Source: Juglans regia (taxonomy: Eukaryota > Streptophyta > Magnoliopsida > Fagales > Juglandaceae). Taken from it: a stretch of DNA of 64,000 nucleotides. Both the position numbers and the translations under genes were made by a program. The notes beneath the pieces are model-generated. The model searched no databases. It was not told the DNA's origin and saw only the letters and a list, made by a program, of their open reading frames with translations. The stretch covers positions 13,013,586-13,077,585 of the forward strand of contig NC_049905.1 of assembly GCF_001411555.2 (NCBI RefSeq), written 5' to 3'. Positions 23,781-36,300 of this stretch are shown one piece after another (positions within the stretch are counted from its first letter, which is position 1; each line of letters begins with the position of its first letter).

Positions 23781-24814
23781 AACTTGAACTGAAACTGAAA
23801 CTTAGCTTGACATGACATAAACTTGAAATTTGACATGAACGTAAGCTTGAACATAATGTAACATGAAACATGACTTGAACGTGAAATACATGAACTTGGA
23901 ATCTTATTTAGTAGACTTAATAAATAAAGTGACCATACGGGTGCTACACAGGTCCCCTTGAGCCGTGTGTCCCTGCCGATTACCACATCACAACACAAGT
24001 GTCTATATTAGCTGTGAGTGCGTTAATACTTACTCCACAATTGCTATGGCCCCACGTATTCTACATGTCACGATTGTTGTGTCTCACGTAGTGTATGCTC
24101 CACAGTTGTTGTGGCCCCATGATTTGTTTGTGCCACACTTGTTGTGGACACACGTAAAATAAAGTGGTTCCATTGGCGTTAGTGTCTGACGCGGTCCGGT
24201 GACTAGCTAGTTAGGCTCAATTCGCAACCTGTTGACTGTACTTCGTCAACCCAGGGAATTTCACACCTATTTAGACACTCCAGCGTAAACAAAGGAGTTC
24301 CACTAGGATATTACCCTATCCTAACACTTAGGGTCGTGATTGACATGAATAACTTAACAAGACTGTTCTCGAGGTACACAAATTGTATTTGAGACGGGAT
24401 GACATGAATATGAAAAAACAGAAGTCCTGACGTAGCATAACACGGCATGAACGTAAGACGACAAACATGACATACATCGAGACATAAATGAAACAGACAA
24501 CATTTCATAACATGACATGCATGTAACAGACAAAATTTTATAACATGGAATAACATGTAACAGACAATATTTCATAACATGTGACATTGAATATTACATG
24601 ACATGACATGACATACATGTAATAGATGGCATACGTAATGTGACGTACTTGCAACAGATAGTAACATGAGACAGAATATATTATGTAACAAATAAGTATT
24701 TCGTGACAAAATAATTCGTGTAAAAGATAAACATGGGATGACATGGCATGGCATGGCATATAAAACAACATACGAACATAACCTGTAGTTCCCTTACCCA
24801 TCGTGTATACACAG

Positions 24815-27656
24815 TGTAACGCCTCGTTTCCGTAGGGATCGTAGAGTTACTCCCTATAACTTAAAACTCACAATTCATCAATATATTTATAGACTCCAAA
24901 ATATAACGTCATCAGAATACTACAAAATCTCTTAATAAAATCCGTCACTTCTCATAAATCTTCTATGAGTAATCCACTATACTTAAATAATCATCTCACC
25001 GATGCTCCATAATCCTGATCCTTAGCTGGACTATTCAAAAATCATCTGAAAAATAATTAGAGATAAGGGGTGAGTTATCAACAACTCAATAAGCAGAGGA
25101 CATATACTAGTAGTGTGTAAACATGAGCATTTTCATAGAGTTCAGAATGCAGAAACAAAACATTTCAGTATCAATATGCAAATCTCAAAAAATTCATATT
25201 ATCATAAAATCAGAGCGACTTTTCAAACATTTCATATTTAAAAACCAACTTTTCATATTCAAAGACTCATTTGGCACAACATGACTAAACATCCTTATCT
25301 CATCAGAACATATCAGAACAGAGACCATATTTAACCCCATGGTAGGGTTGTGCATCCTGCGGAAAGCCAAGCAGAACAAAAATCACCAAGATTATCAAAG
25401 CGATTGTACTCAGAACAGAAATCCACTATTATATCCGGTGGTAGGGCCAGAGGTCACTATTATATCCCGTGATAGAGCCAGAGGTCACTATTCTATCTTG
25501 TGACAAGGCCAGAGGTCACTATTCTATCCCGTGATAGGGTCAAAGGTCACTATTATATCCCGTGACAGGGCCACATATCAGAGCAAAACAGAATCAAAAT
25601 CACCATATCATAACCAGAATCAGAAAGTCATACCAAAGGTTTTTCAGGTGCCACATCATATCAAAGCAGAGTACTGAAATTCGGATCATTTAACATTTTT
25701 CAAAACAGATTCAGAATATCTTCACTTCACATGCAAAAATTATCAACTTTCATATTCGCTCATATTTTTCTGAGTTCAATAATAGAATGTCAAAAATAAG
25801 CTCATGTCTACACCAATCATGACAAAAAATATTTTTTCTTAAATAGAATCTCATGAATAATGCAGAACAAATAACTGAGGTAGTTCAAATTTCTTTTCAT
25901 AACCAAATATGTATATTTTCCAAAAAAAGTCAACCTCAGCTCATTTTATTTTAATGCAAAGTCTAGCATAGGAACTCCGCTTACCTGAACTCCTCAGCCC
26001 TTTCAGAATTTTCCAAAACAATGTCGAACAATTAACAATTGTCACCTATAAAATAATCAAGTAATTCCCGTAAATTTCCAATCAATCACTTATTTCGATA
26101 TTTAAACCTAAAATACTAAAAGAACCTATTTTAAAGCCACAAAACCTAAAATGCTCATAATTCCTATAATATCATCATTTTCTAAAACTATCAATATCCA
26201 CTTAATTCCTCTCACTATTATACTTTAAGTCATTTCTAAATTGCATAATAATATTATACTAAATATAACTATGCCACAAAAATACATCTCTAGTTTAAAA
26301 AAAAAAATCTCTTAACATAATTATAACAAAACTGATTAAAAGTTAGGAAGTAAAAATTTCATTTAATAAAAAATAGACTAATTAGTTTCTCTTTAAAGAT
26401 CTCAAAAAAAACATTTTGCACATACTATGTACTTCTAAAATTTATATATTAAAAGTACATTATTACTAATAATATGCTTCAACAAATTTACAAACATCTA
26501 GCCCACATGAATAAAAATAACCCAATCTGTTATGACTTTCAGATAAAAGGGTAGGGATGTAATTTAAAAATTAAGTGAAAAGCTTGAATGTTTGGCTAGA
26601 GGTTCGTGTGGTCTTAACAAAGGCTACAAAAAGAAGAAACAAGTTACAGTGAGAAAGGGAAAGTGCGAGATACTCACCGAGAGGCACAACCACCATGCGA
26701 CGGCAGACCTGGTGGCTGGACAAAAAAACTTCTGCAGTGACCTCCTTTGCAAGTGACGGTGCAATCTAAGAAGGAGAGAAATAAGCGAGAGAGAGAGAGA
26801 AAGATGAGAGCACCAAGAGGGAGACAGAGAGTGAGGGAAAAAGAGAACATAGGGGAAGGAAATGGAAGCTTACGGCAGTGAATGGAGATTGACCTAGCAA
26901 TGACTCGCGACTTGGCTATGGTGTACAGTGGCAAAAGGCTGGGGAGCTTCAATCGTTGGCAGTGGAGGTGGGACGATTGACTCTGTTTTCGGTGTCAAAA
27001 ACAGGGAACCTGCAGTGGCTTGAACGATGGCTTAGGGCGGGGCGCGACGGTAGTGTCGAGTCTGATCCATGGGGTTGCTGCTACGGGAAGGACGCTGGTG
27101 GCAGCGGCTGGGTTGTGGTTACTTGAAGGTTTGGTGCGGTGGCAATGATAAACCGAGTGAAAAAAAAGGAAAAACTGAAGCGGCTAGTGCACACGGGCGT
27201 TGGTTTCTGCAAAGAGCTCCCTCCACGGCTGAGTGTTACGTCGGTTTGGGCTTAGGTTGTGGAGGGCTTCCGCACACAAGAGGGATGGGGAAGGTGACGG
27301 CAGTGCTAAGCTAAGGGCTACGGGTTGCTGTTTGTGTGGGAAGGAGTTGCTAGCGGTGGCAGTGACCGTAACGAAGGCGTTCTCTACGCATGGCTATTGT
27401 GTGCGTATAAATATGATGCGAAAACCCTAGAGATAAGAGACATGTGTGCAGATGAAAGGCTAAGTCGTGTGTGTGCATGCATGTTGTGGACGAGAGGAAG
27501 ACCTAGGGGAAAAAGAAAATAGATGGAAAGAATAAAACATGCGAAAGTTAACGTGTGAAAAAAAATAAAAATAAAATAATATAGATTAAAATAGAATAGA
27601 ATAAACTAAAATAAAATAAATAAATAAATTGAGCTTGATTGGGTCCGGGTGTCACA
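24815..27656 (-). mobile_element. Solo LTR of the A-related group
   Basis: A 2842 bp unit, TGTAACGCC at the left and GGGTGTCACA at the right, flanked by perfect 5 bp duplications CACAG (24810-24814 and 27657-27661). It has no PBS, PPT or coding interior, so it is a solo LTR left by recombination between two LTRs. It lies within the LTR of the Tekay-like element and therefore inserted later. Similar in layout to element A LTRs: same start, a tandem array, and a CTTACCTGAACTCCTCAG segment near 25981. ORFs at 26674-27522 have no recognisable domain. Confidence 0.88.
25410..25575. repeat. 31 bp minisatellite in solo LTR
   Basis: About five to six units of GGTCACTATTATATCCCGTG plus ATAGGGCCAGA, 31 bp each. 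Core CCCGTGATAGGG has short CCC/GGG dyad symmetry. Confidence 0.88.
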
Positions 27657-30338
27657 CACAGTAACCTGATAGTAAGTTAAGAGCTAACTTACCTTGATAG
27701 TTGCGTTCTACGAGAATAAGCGCGAAACACGAGGAACTGTAAGAGAGTATTCTAAAAGTTAGAAATTAATTACTAACAATTAGAAATGTGAAAAGAGGCA
27801 ATTTAGAGAAAAATTACCATTTTACCCTCTACATGTGGGAAAATGACCATTTTACCCCTAACTTGAGGATTTCACATCCAAACTCCAAAAATTACCAAAC
27901 TTTACATACCTCATGTAAATTTTGTCCTAAACTCAAATATCAACTCAGAAAAATTTAAAATCATTCACAACTATGGAAAACTTACTATGGCCGAAACCTA
28001 CATAGGCCATTTCTCTTGAAATGGTTGAATTCTTTCAAAATTCAAAACTCATGATTAAACCAAAATTTTGTAACAAATATCTTCCTAATCCTAAGTTTAA
28101 AAACACACTTAAAAAATCCATTAAGAAAAATCTGATCATCAACACCAAACGTTTTGTAAAAAGACCCAAAAGTTTTAACAAAAGTAAACCCTTAAATCAC
28201 AAGTTTTGACCTTAATAAAAACATATCCAAGAATTCCAAAAAAATCAAATCTTACTTCTAACATATTCATAACATCATCCTAAGATCAACCACGCTTTAA
28301 ATCATCAAAAAAAGTCACCAAAATCACAAAACAATACTTGGAGTTCTTGATCCATGACTTAAAGACATGTGATCTTCAAAATAAAACATCACATGGTTTA
28401 AAAAGTTGTCGTAAAGAAGATCCAACCATCAAACTTAAAATAACATGGCTAAAATTCAACAAAACATGGATCTAACCCAAAAACATCAAATCTTAGGCCT
28501 AACCAAAATCCTCTTGCATAGAAAATCATATCTTTAAAACTAATACTAAATATCTTTGGAATAACATCCTAACATGTATATGAGAGGCTTAGGATCATCA
28601 TATAAAAATATCAAAGCCTTTGGAATAAGATTAAACCACGAAATATTCAAACTTTCACAAAACAAAAACTGTTTTTCCACTTCCAGTTTTCAAGTTTCTA
28701 AATCTAAAGAAATATATCATCAAAAGCTTTATTCATGCAACAAAAAGTCAATGAACATTCATAAACACATGTTAACAACACTCCATAAAAGTTTCGGACC
28801 AAGATATGTCCATTAGTTTGGTCAAAACTTCCAAAACATAACGTACTCTCCAGTTTCACGCCCAGAATGAGCTTTCCATGGTTAAAAATACTTTTGACCA
28901 TTCAAATGAGAATGGAATGAGACTAATATGATATCCACAGAAACTAAACTCAAAGAGGAACAACTTATGTGAAGAAATCATCGTGCAAAAATACTTACAA
29001 AGGGTCGAAAATGGCAACGAACAAAAGACCCAGAAATCTGCCCAAGAGAGCTCTTTTGGGTTTTCTCTCTAAGAAAGGGTGAAGAAGTGATAAACTGGAA
29101 TGAAATGTGCCTTGCACGACTTTAGACTCCTGGAGGGGGAAGTTGTGGGCTTGAATGACCCTTGATTGGAGGTACCTATGTGACATAAAGTGGAGAATAG
29201 TGAGAGGAATGGACTGCCTGCAGCAGTTGTGAGAGATGGAGGTTGATGGAATGGATTTCTCCTTCACATCAAGGCACTATGGGGTGCAGCCAATGGAAGT
29301 GGATGGTCTGCCATGTGGGGGAGGAAACTTCTCCAAGAAGCTTTGCCAAGGTGGCCAATTTCGTGGGCCTTGGTGGGCCCCAACCAAGTGGGCTTCAATT
29401 TGAGGTTTAAAGGGGGTTTGGTTAGGGTTTGAGATGCTATCAAGCCCAAAACCAATTTGTATTGGCCGAATCAAATTTCCAAGGTTTAAAAGGTTGGATA
29501 ATGATGTCATAATAAGGATTTGATTAATTAATAGCATGTGGAAGTGATTTAATCAAGAAATCGGTTTAGAAAGGATTTGATGGCCAACTTTAGGGTTTGG
29601 GAAACCGTTTAGGGTTTTGGTTTCAATCAAGCATTTGGGGTTTCAATTGGGTTCCAACCATTTAAGGTTTTGTTAAGTTTGAAATCTTCTTTGGTCTGGC
29701 ACAATTTGGTTGAACAGATAAAACAAAGTTTTGCTAAGGTGGCATGATCTCACACCTTGATTTCATTCACCAATCTATCTAATGGTTCCTTTTTGTGCCA
29801 AGTGTCTAATAACATTCACTATGTGTGGCTAAGATCTTTCCAAGTGTCCAAATAAAACTCCTCTAACCTAATTTGGACATTCCATAATGTGATTTTGAAA
29901 ACACTGTACTAGGTGCACATATCGAGGTTACTATCACTCCAAAAAAATGTATAATAAACTTAGTACTAAAAAATCCTAAATATTCATATTAACCTATAGT
30001 GAAAATCATTTACCGAAATACAACCCCGAAGTACCCCTAAAAATAATTTCACAATTTTTAACAGATGTTTCGTCCGGAATTATGTAAATAGGCTATTGAG
30101 CCATAAAATCCTAAATACTCCATTGAGTCTAATGGCATAAACCGTAACACATTCTGACACTTCTAACTATCTCAAATAATTAAACTCATAACTCTAGCAC
30201 CATATTGAGTGATAACACTGATTATGATATCAGACTAAAACCTAAGCGATTGGTCGATTCGTAAAAACTTGTGGGGTTTTCACGAGATTCCTAAGGTCAA
30301 TAGAAATTCTATCAGTGAATTTCTAGTGGGCTATTACA

Positions 30339-30815
30339 CTACAGTACCAGGCTACAGTAACTTGCTACAGTACCTCTTTAAACCCTAGTTCCTAAAAAGT
30401 AACTTTCCAAATAAGCCATTGGCCAAAATACAAAGTCTTCCCACAAACCCTAATTCATAAAAAATAAGACATATGTGGGCAAGCATCCTCAAGCCCGATT
30501 ATTCTAGACTAATTCTTATAACTAATAAAATAAATCATTTAAATGAAATAAACAAATCTAAGGCCTTCAATCACATAAACATAATAATAGATCCTAATTT
30601 ATGTTGCACTCTTCCACAGCGTGTATCACGTGGATGATCACTGAGTCTCTTTCTCTCAAGCTCATCTTGAATATTCGGCTCTTGTAGACTCATCTCAAGT
30701 GGATTGCACCAATCCTTACATTGCTTCCTTGCACTTCCAAGCTCTTGATCTTGTGATTGCCCCATCTAAAACTTGCAAATGATCTTTAAGACTTAGTCCA
30801 TCTTGGTGTCCATCA
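30339..30815 (-). repeat. 5' LTR of element B, outer half
   Basis: Resumes with CTACAGTACC, the point where the other half stops after about 25 lost bases, and ends GGTGTCCATCA at 30815 (minus-strand LTR start TGATGGACACC). It includes the overlap of the polyprotein tail with the LTR start: minus strand reads DGAITRSRAWKCKEAM. Confidence 0.85.
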
Positions 30816-30965
30816 CTATTCTTCAAATTTCGATTTTCCAAATAGTAATTAATTTAGTAAATTTCAGTACTCCATAGCATAATTATTCTCTGAAGGTTCG
30901 ACATCCATTTTTTTTAAAACACTTTACTACTTGCTACAATTCTGTGCACTTGCAGATAATTTTCA
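30816..30965 (-). repeat. Repeat family D fragment
   Basis: The reverse complement shares landmarks with copy 1: CAAGTGCACAGAAT-type start (30947-30960), then GAATAATTATGCTAT and TAATTACTATTTGG. It is the flank into which element B appears to have inserted. Confidence 0.6.
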
Positions 30966-32018
30966 GCACAACAATGGACTCTCGGCCTCCTCCTTTCACT
31001 CATTTGGTTAGTTAGATAGAAATGGGTGAGACGTACATGGTATTTGGTTGGTGAGAAAAGGCGAGAAAATGAGGAGGTGGGCTTCCTCCTAGGGTGGTCA
31101 TGAGAGAGAGAAAAAGAGAAACAAGTGATCTGAAAATGAAAAGTGGCAGAGTGACCCATTGGTGTACCCCTTGGGCACCGGCCCCTTAAGCATCCCTTTA
31201 TATAGTTCCTCGATTTCTTATGCTAGCCCCTCTTTCCTATGTCATAGAGAATCTCAAAGATTTGGATGCATAGAGTGTCAAGTGTCACAAATCCTCTCTA
31301 ACCTTGGCCAAAACCCCTTCCTCTTCTTCTTCATGATTGTCTTTCCTTGAGAAGTCCAAGTGACCCTGAGTAACATGTGGCTTTGTCATTTTGCTAAAAG
31401 TCTGAAACCTTAAATGCCCTTAGGGTTACTTTGTGATCCAAGTTCATTGAACCTTTGGAGCATATGTCTTAATGAAATCCTAAAAAGAAGAAACCCTTCT
31501 TTTTAGCTATTGCCCATTATTTTACATTACTTTCAATTATTTATTTGTCAAATCATCAGCTTTATGCTTTATCTCTTTGCGTGTCATTTGTCTCCTACTT
31601 CTTTAGGCCATATACTTATTTTATTCTCAGAAGTCCCTATATGTAAGCATTTGAATGATCAAAATCTATTAGAACGTGTTTTCTTCTCATTATTTAAGTG
31701 CCGAAACTTAAGTTCCAACCCTAAAAGTGTAAAAAAAAAAAGCATTCTTAACAAATTTCGCCCCTCAAACTTGTAGTGAGGGGACTCAAAATGAGTCGCA
31801 AGTGGCTTTGCAGACTGGGTGTCATGATATTAACATGTCGATATTCTCTTCCAAATTTGGTACTCACCTGTCCTTGTGAATGCAAAATTGAAATGGACCA
31901 ACTCATAAGGTTGCCACCAGAGAAGCATGATATGGTAGGTTAGGCGGCCGAAACAACATTGCTTTGATGTTCACAATTAAATGATGGCCTGGAATGATTA
32001 GTTGATGAGGAAAATCAC
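30966..32018. other. Intergenic sequence upstream of ENODL
   Basis: No coding domain recognised. Short ORFs (63-88 codons) at 31159 and 31510 look random. This is the presumed distal promoter region of the downstream + strand gene. Confidence 0.5.
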
Positions 32019-32021
32019 ACT

Positions 32022-32036
32022 GAAGATATATATGTA
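32022..32036 (+). promoter_or_regulatory. Possible TATA box of ENODL
   Basis: ATATATATGTATAA, about 110 bp upstream of the start codon at 32145, is at a plausible distance for a TATA element. No transcript evidence is available. Confidence 0.4.
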
Positions 32037-32144
32037 TAACTCATGCTAAAATACCCATGAGATATGCATGTTTTTGTAATATTTTAAACCCTTCTACTGA
32101 TCGAGGGATGATGTTCTTTGGAAAAAAAATAGAGTTTACGAAAA

Positions 32145-32794
32145 ATGGAGAATTCTAGGAAAATTGTTTTCTGCTCGATGTTGATTATGATGGGTATTGT
32201 TTTTGCAGAGAGCAGAAACACTGTTCTTCACAGGGTTGGAGGTGGGAGAAACAGTTGGGCACCTAATATCAACTTTACTGAGTGGTCGAGTCACGAGCAG
32301 TTCTACGTGGGTGATTGGCTATGTAAGTTGCCTCCATTCCCATGCACGAATATGAACTTTTTCATTCTCATTTCTTTCTTTCAATCTCTCAAAGCTCACC
32401 CCCAAATTCATATATAATCATACTGATTTCTCACCCTATATGACATTTTCTTCCAATTTAAGATTTTGGGTTTGATAAGCAACTCTACAATGTTCTGGAA
32501 GTGAACAAGACGAGCTACGACAATTGCATTGACGAAGACTTCATAACGAACATTACTAGGGGTGGTCGAGACGTGTTTAATCTCACTGAGGCAAAGCCAT
32601 TTTATTTCCTCAGTGGCAGAGGCTATTGCTCTAAGGGAATGAAAGTTGCAGTCTATGTTTATGATTTTGAACCTCCACTTGCAGCCCCACTTCTGGTCTA
32701 TAATGGTTACCCGAGGATTATCTGCAGTCAGACGATCCAATATGTGCTGCTTGCTGCAGCTTTAGCGTGTTCCACTCTTTTCAAATACATCTGA
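32145..32794 (+). CDS. Early nodulin-like (phytocyanin family) protein, non-copper type
   Basis: Two exons, 32145-32322 and 32463-32794, joined at TAT|GTAAGT and TTTAAG|AT; the split codon gives tyrosine 60. Product 169 aa. Residues 1-21 form a signal peptide (SMLIMMGIVFA core). Residues 26-122 form the plastocyanin-like fold, starting VLHRVGGGRNSW and with EQFYVGDWLYFGFDK. Cys81 (SYDNC) and Cys115 (RGYC) should form the family disulfide. The blue-copper ligands are replaced: Tyr68, Ser110 and Tyr114 stand where copper members have His, Cys and His. Possible N-glycosylation sites are N43, N74 and N89. A hydrophobic C-terminal tail (YVLLAAALACSTLF) suggests a GPI-anchor signal. It resembles the ENODL group annotated as lamin-like in Arabidopsis. 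A cell-surface role is inferred from the family; the partner is unknown. Confidence 0.93.
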
Positions 32795-32877
32795 ATTAGA
32801 TGGATTTCAGAGCACACTATATATATTGCCCTTTTTTATCTAAGTTTTTGCAAGGATGTACATTTATGATTTAACGT

Positions 32878-32883
32878 AATAAA
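32878..32883 (+). terminator. Polyadenylation signal of ENODL
   Basis: AATAAA 84 bases after the stop codon, the only canonical signal close downstream. Confidence 0.6.
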
Positions 32884-33386
32884 GACTCAGATAATCCAGT
32901 CGTACACATCCAATCACTTGCGGCGCCCCTGGGGGGGGGGCGGCGGCGCTGCTCCTGTACCAAGTTAAATTACAATAAAACCCCTACTAACGTTCCCTAT
33001 TGGAGGGAGGATGAAGCCAAATCCCTTTATTTTACATGCTCTGATGGATGAGAGAGATTAATCAAGCGAAAGAACAAGTGGATGTGAGAAATTCAGCGAC
33101 AATTTTATACATTAACAGGAACATAATCTAAGTTCATCCCACCCTAATATCCGCTCATAACTCGATCCATGGCCGCAACAAAACCATAAGTGACTGGATA
33201 TCAGAGCATGTAGTAAATAAATGCAACCAAACCGACCACAAAACAGACAGCATACAAGAACTGAAGGTAAGACGTAGCTACCAAAAAGGTTCAAGCTACT
33301 GCTTGGTCCGACATCTTTCAAAAGCCTAGGCTATATACAGAGACAAGGCGTCCAAAATAGTCATTTTACATATTCAGAGACAGGCC
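32884..33386. other. Convergent 3' region between ENODL and AGO4
   Basis: Holds the 3' untranslated region of AGO4 (minus) and the end of the ENODL transcript. TTTATT at about 33025 is a minus-strand AATAAA that could end the AGO4 transcript, giving a 3' UTR of about 350 bases. A run of nine G followed by CGGCGGCG lies at 32932-32948. Confidence 0.55.
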
Positions 33387-36300
33387 TCAACAAAAGAACA
33401 TGGAATTGCAGACATTCTCCTGTAATCTGGGCAGTTGCGGGACAGGAACAGCTCCAGCAGATGTCAATCCGCCATGGCTTGAAGACGTCTCAGACATGTC
33501 TTCAAATTTCATGAACTGCCCAATCTGGGTGGCTGCCAGGTGTGCATAGCATACTGGAGCAACTGCACAGATTAGGAGCAAAATTTACAGAACAAAAGAG
33601 AAAAAAAAAACTGTAAAGTATTACATTTTTAATATATTAAAAGGGTCAGAGGCAGGTTTAAGCAATGAAGTAGAACATTATCCTGCATGAGATAAATTGG
33701 TCAAATCTACAAAAATAAGTAAATGCCTCATCAGAATAATCTCTGAATTACCTACAGAAATGGCAGTGGTGCTTCTTTGATACCTGCATTAATACAATTC
33801 AATATGACTTTAATAGCAAACCATAGCTCAAAACAAATTATTAAAGCAGGCTTCAAGGCCAAATATATACTTACACGTATGATAGAGAATGCACAAGCTC
33901 CTGCAGATCGTCGGATGAAAATCCAACCTCATCCAAGAGGATGTGATAATGAGTGGGCCTTGTGGTCCCCTGCGAAAAAAGATTGAAACGCGCATAGTGA
34001 AAACCAGCATATCAATTTATTCATATCAACAAATAAATATTTTTCCAGGACAATTGAAATATCTAACAGATTAGGACCAACAAACCAAAACTCACAATCA
34101 TTCCAGCATGTGCACATAGATAGAAATCGTTGTTTCTCGGATGACAAACTTTGTTATCTATAATAGTTCCTGCCACGAGAAAAGGAAACGGGGGAAAAAA
34201 GCAAAGTTTAAAACGCTTGACCAAAGCCATAAACATGTAACTACAAAACTTTGGGCACCCTTACCAGGGGGAACGTTGTCAGGAGAGCCAGGCTGGAAGA
34301 ATTTAGTATGGTGGTTTTTCTGTGCAACAATAACAACAAACTTGGGGGACCACTTGTCATCAAGAAATTTGCAGGCCTAGAAATATAAACAAGCATGAAG
34401 TCATCTCCAAACTAAGCAAAGTCGCTGCCTTTACATATTTAATTGAAGAGTTATTATTAGGCTAAAGAACCTCAATTATTTGATCCAGTTCAATGTTCAA
34501 AACTTGGTTGAATTGAGACTCACTGACTCCATCCCTACATCAAAGAAATTCAATTAAGTGGGAAATTACAGAACCATACAGTATTTTAAATGAAAATCAA
34601 CCTCGATATGACCAACATAGACATGCTCACATAATCTATTTGGACATGAATTATATCTATAGTCACCAAACAAACATAAAATGCTAAGATCTGGAGATGC
34701 TAACATAATAATACTGTAGCCATCAAACTAACTATAATGCACCCTTTCACCAACATTTTAGGAAACAGTAGGTCATAATAAGATAAACAGAAGCATATAA
34801 ACTCAAGTACAAAAAAAATACACCCCCTCCCCAGGCACCACAAAGGAAAAGAAATATTTACATCCGCACCCACTCACTGCAGACAACATAATTGAACAAT
34901 CACTATATGCAACAAGTATTATAATCCTTTACTGCATGAGGTAAGTTGGTTCTATTTTATAATGACCTGAGATGAAGAGCAGAACTAGAACTCACAACAA
35001 AGTCAATAATTATCAGAGCAAAGGAAAAATACAAACAACATAATTGAACAAGCACTACATGCAAAAAATATTATGATCCTTCACTGCATGAGGTAAGTTG
35101 GTTCTATTTTATAATGACCTGAGATGAAGAGCAGAACTAGAACTCACAACAAAATCAATAATTATCAGAGCAAGGAAAAAAACAACACCATTGATCAGAT
35201 CTTGCAAGGAAAAAAAGCTAGAACCAAAGAAAAGTTCTCGTGTTGGCCATTATGCAAAAACAATAAAAGACCCTCATTTACTCTCCTCTGATATTGCATA
35301 TGAAATCCACTTGACAATTTAAAGAAGCATTCAGAAATTATATGCAAGGTATTATAACAGGTTTGTCCACAAAAATATACCTCAAATGCCCATAAATTCG
35401 GAGCATTGAGTTTTGGGATGCTAAAAATTGAAAACTTAGTGCCTAAGCCTGCATGCAGAGAAGAATCTTGCAGAGGATTTATAGAAAAACCAAAACATCT
35501 ATACCCCAAAAGGCAATAGTAAACCAAAAAAACTCATGGGTAGAAACTTGAAGGTCATCCACAATAAAAACATACAAGGATATGATCTTACAAGCCAATA
35601 AAAATACAAGGCTACTAGGTTCTAGTTGGAAGAATCTCAGATGCCACCAATTTTAACAAAGGGAATGACAAACATTAGAATAAGACTTGCAGAGACGAAC
35701 ACAGATTTGTTTTAACGAAAACAAGAAACAAATAATTCGTAGGTTATGATCCATTTGTCACCTGCAGTTGTAGACGTGAATTATCTCAGAAATATTGGGT
35801 CTAAATTTCATCAGCTTACCGATCTTAATTCCCTGTAAATCCTAATTCTGAAAACATGTGAATGACAACAGCATATGTAAACAATATAAATTACAGGGTT
35901 TTTTAATATATCTTTTATGTTTTGACTTCAAACCAGTTTATGATTCATGGTTTCAATCAGGTCTCCATTCAAGACTAGCACCAGAATAGGGTCCAAAACA
36001 AAAGGTTTTAAATGTGAATACCTTTTTTCATAAAGACCAAAAGCAAATAAAAATTGGCAATTCACACAGAAACAGTTTCATCAAAGAGAGACAGAAATTG
36101 ATAAGTTTTAAAACCTAATTTGCATTTGTATCAGTATATTTTTTCAAAGCTCTTGCTTTAGTTCTTGTCACTTGAGTTGTCTGCATACTCTTGTACGCAA
36201 ATGGGCAGAGATAAACAAAATTTCAAAATCATCCAACTTTGCATGCTTCACTTTGTCCATAATATACCTGACATTTTTCCAGATTTCTACTGTTTTCTGA

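Larger units (their letters stand above)
19367..30338 (-). mobile_element. Tekay/Del-type Ty3/gypsy element, 3' end missing
   Basis: Gag, protease, RT, RNase H and integrase remnants run from about 22980 down to 19367. The PBS (23098-23109) and a very long 5' LTR (23115-30338, 4.37 kb after removing a nested solo LTR) lie behind them. The element sits inside the 5' LTR of element B. Its left end stops in the integrase core, at a LIEF-like position, so the integrase C-terminus, any chromodomain, the PPT and the 3' LTR are gone. Clade is inferred from protein motifs; termini TGTAATAGCCC / GGGCGTCA fit that clade as I know it. Confidence 0.8.
23115..30338 (-). repeat. 5' LTR of the Tekay-like element (with nested solo LTR)
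   Basis: Minus strand starts TGTAATAGCCCACTAG at 30338 and ends GGGCGTCA at 23115. Without the 2847 bp nested LTR and its duplicated target it is 4377 bp. It contains near-tandem CATGACATAACATG-type repeats (23660-23780 and 24580-24760) and three dyad repeats of the CCAC..TTG..GTGG type (24030-24145). Several 60-90 codon ORFs show no domain. Confidence 0.72.
15852..30815 (-). mobile_element. Element B: deleted Ty3/gypsy retrotransposon, split by a nested insertion
   Basis: Minus-strand element of the same family as element C (47857-52480). Parts in element order: 5' LTR (30815-30339 then 19366-18992), PBS (18990-18975, TTTGGTATTCAGAGCTC), gag remnant (about 18165), protease, charged linker, RT start, integrase remnants, PPT (GAGGAGAGGGGGAA, 15945-15932) and an 80 bp stub of the 3' LTR (15852-15931). 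The two 5' LTR halves add up to 852 bp against 878-880 bp in element C, showing that the sequence between them is an insertion. Most of the 3' LTR is lost. Confidence 0.8.

Noticed and set aside
25410..25575. Regular ~31 bp repeats that could suggest a CRISPR array
   Set aside because: Units are head-to-tail without unique spacers, lie inside a plant LTR, and recur in other LTRs. They are a minisatellite.
27069..27522. Overlapping ORFs of 65-81 codons
   Set aside because: Inside a solo LTR with TG/CA ends and a target duplication; no recognisable domain.
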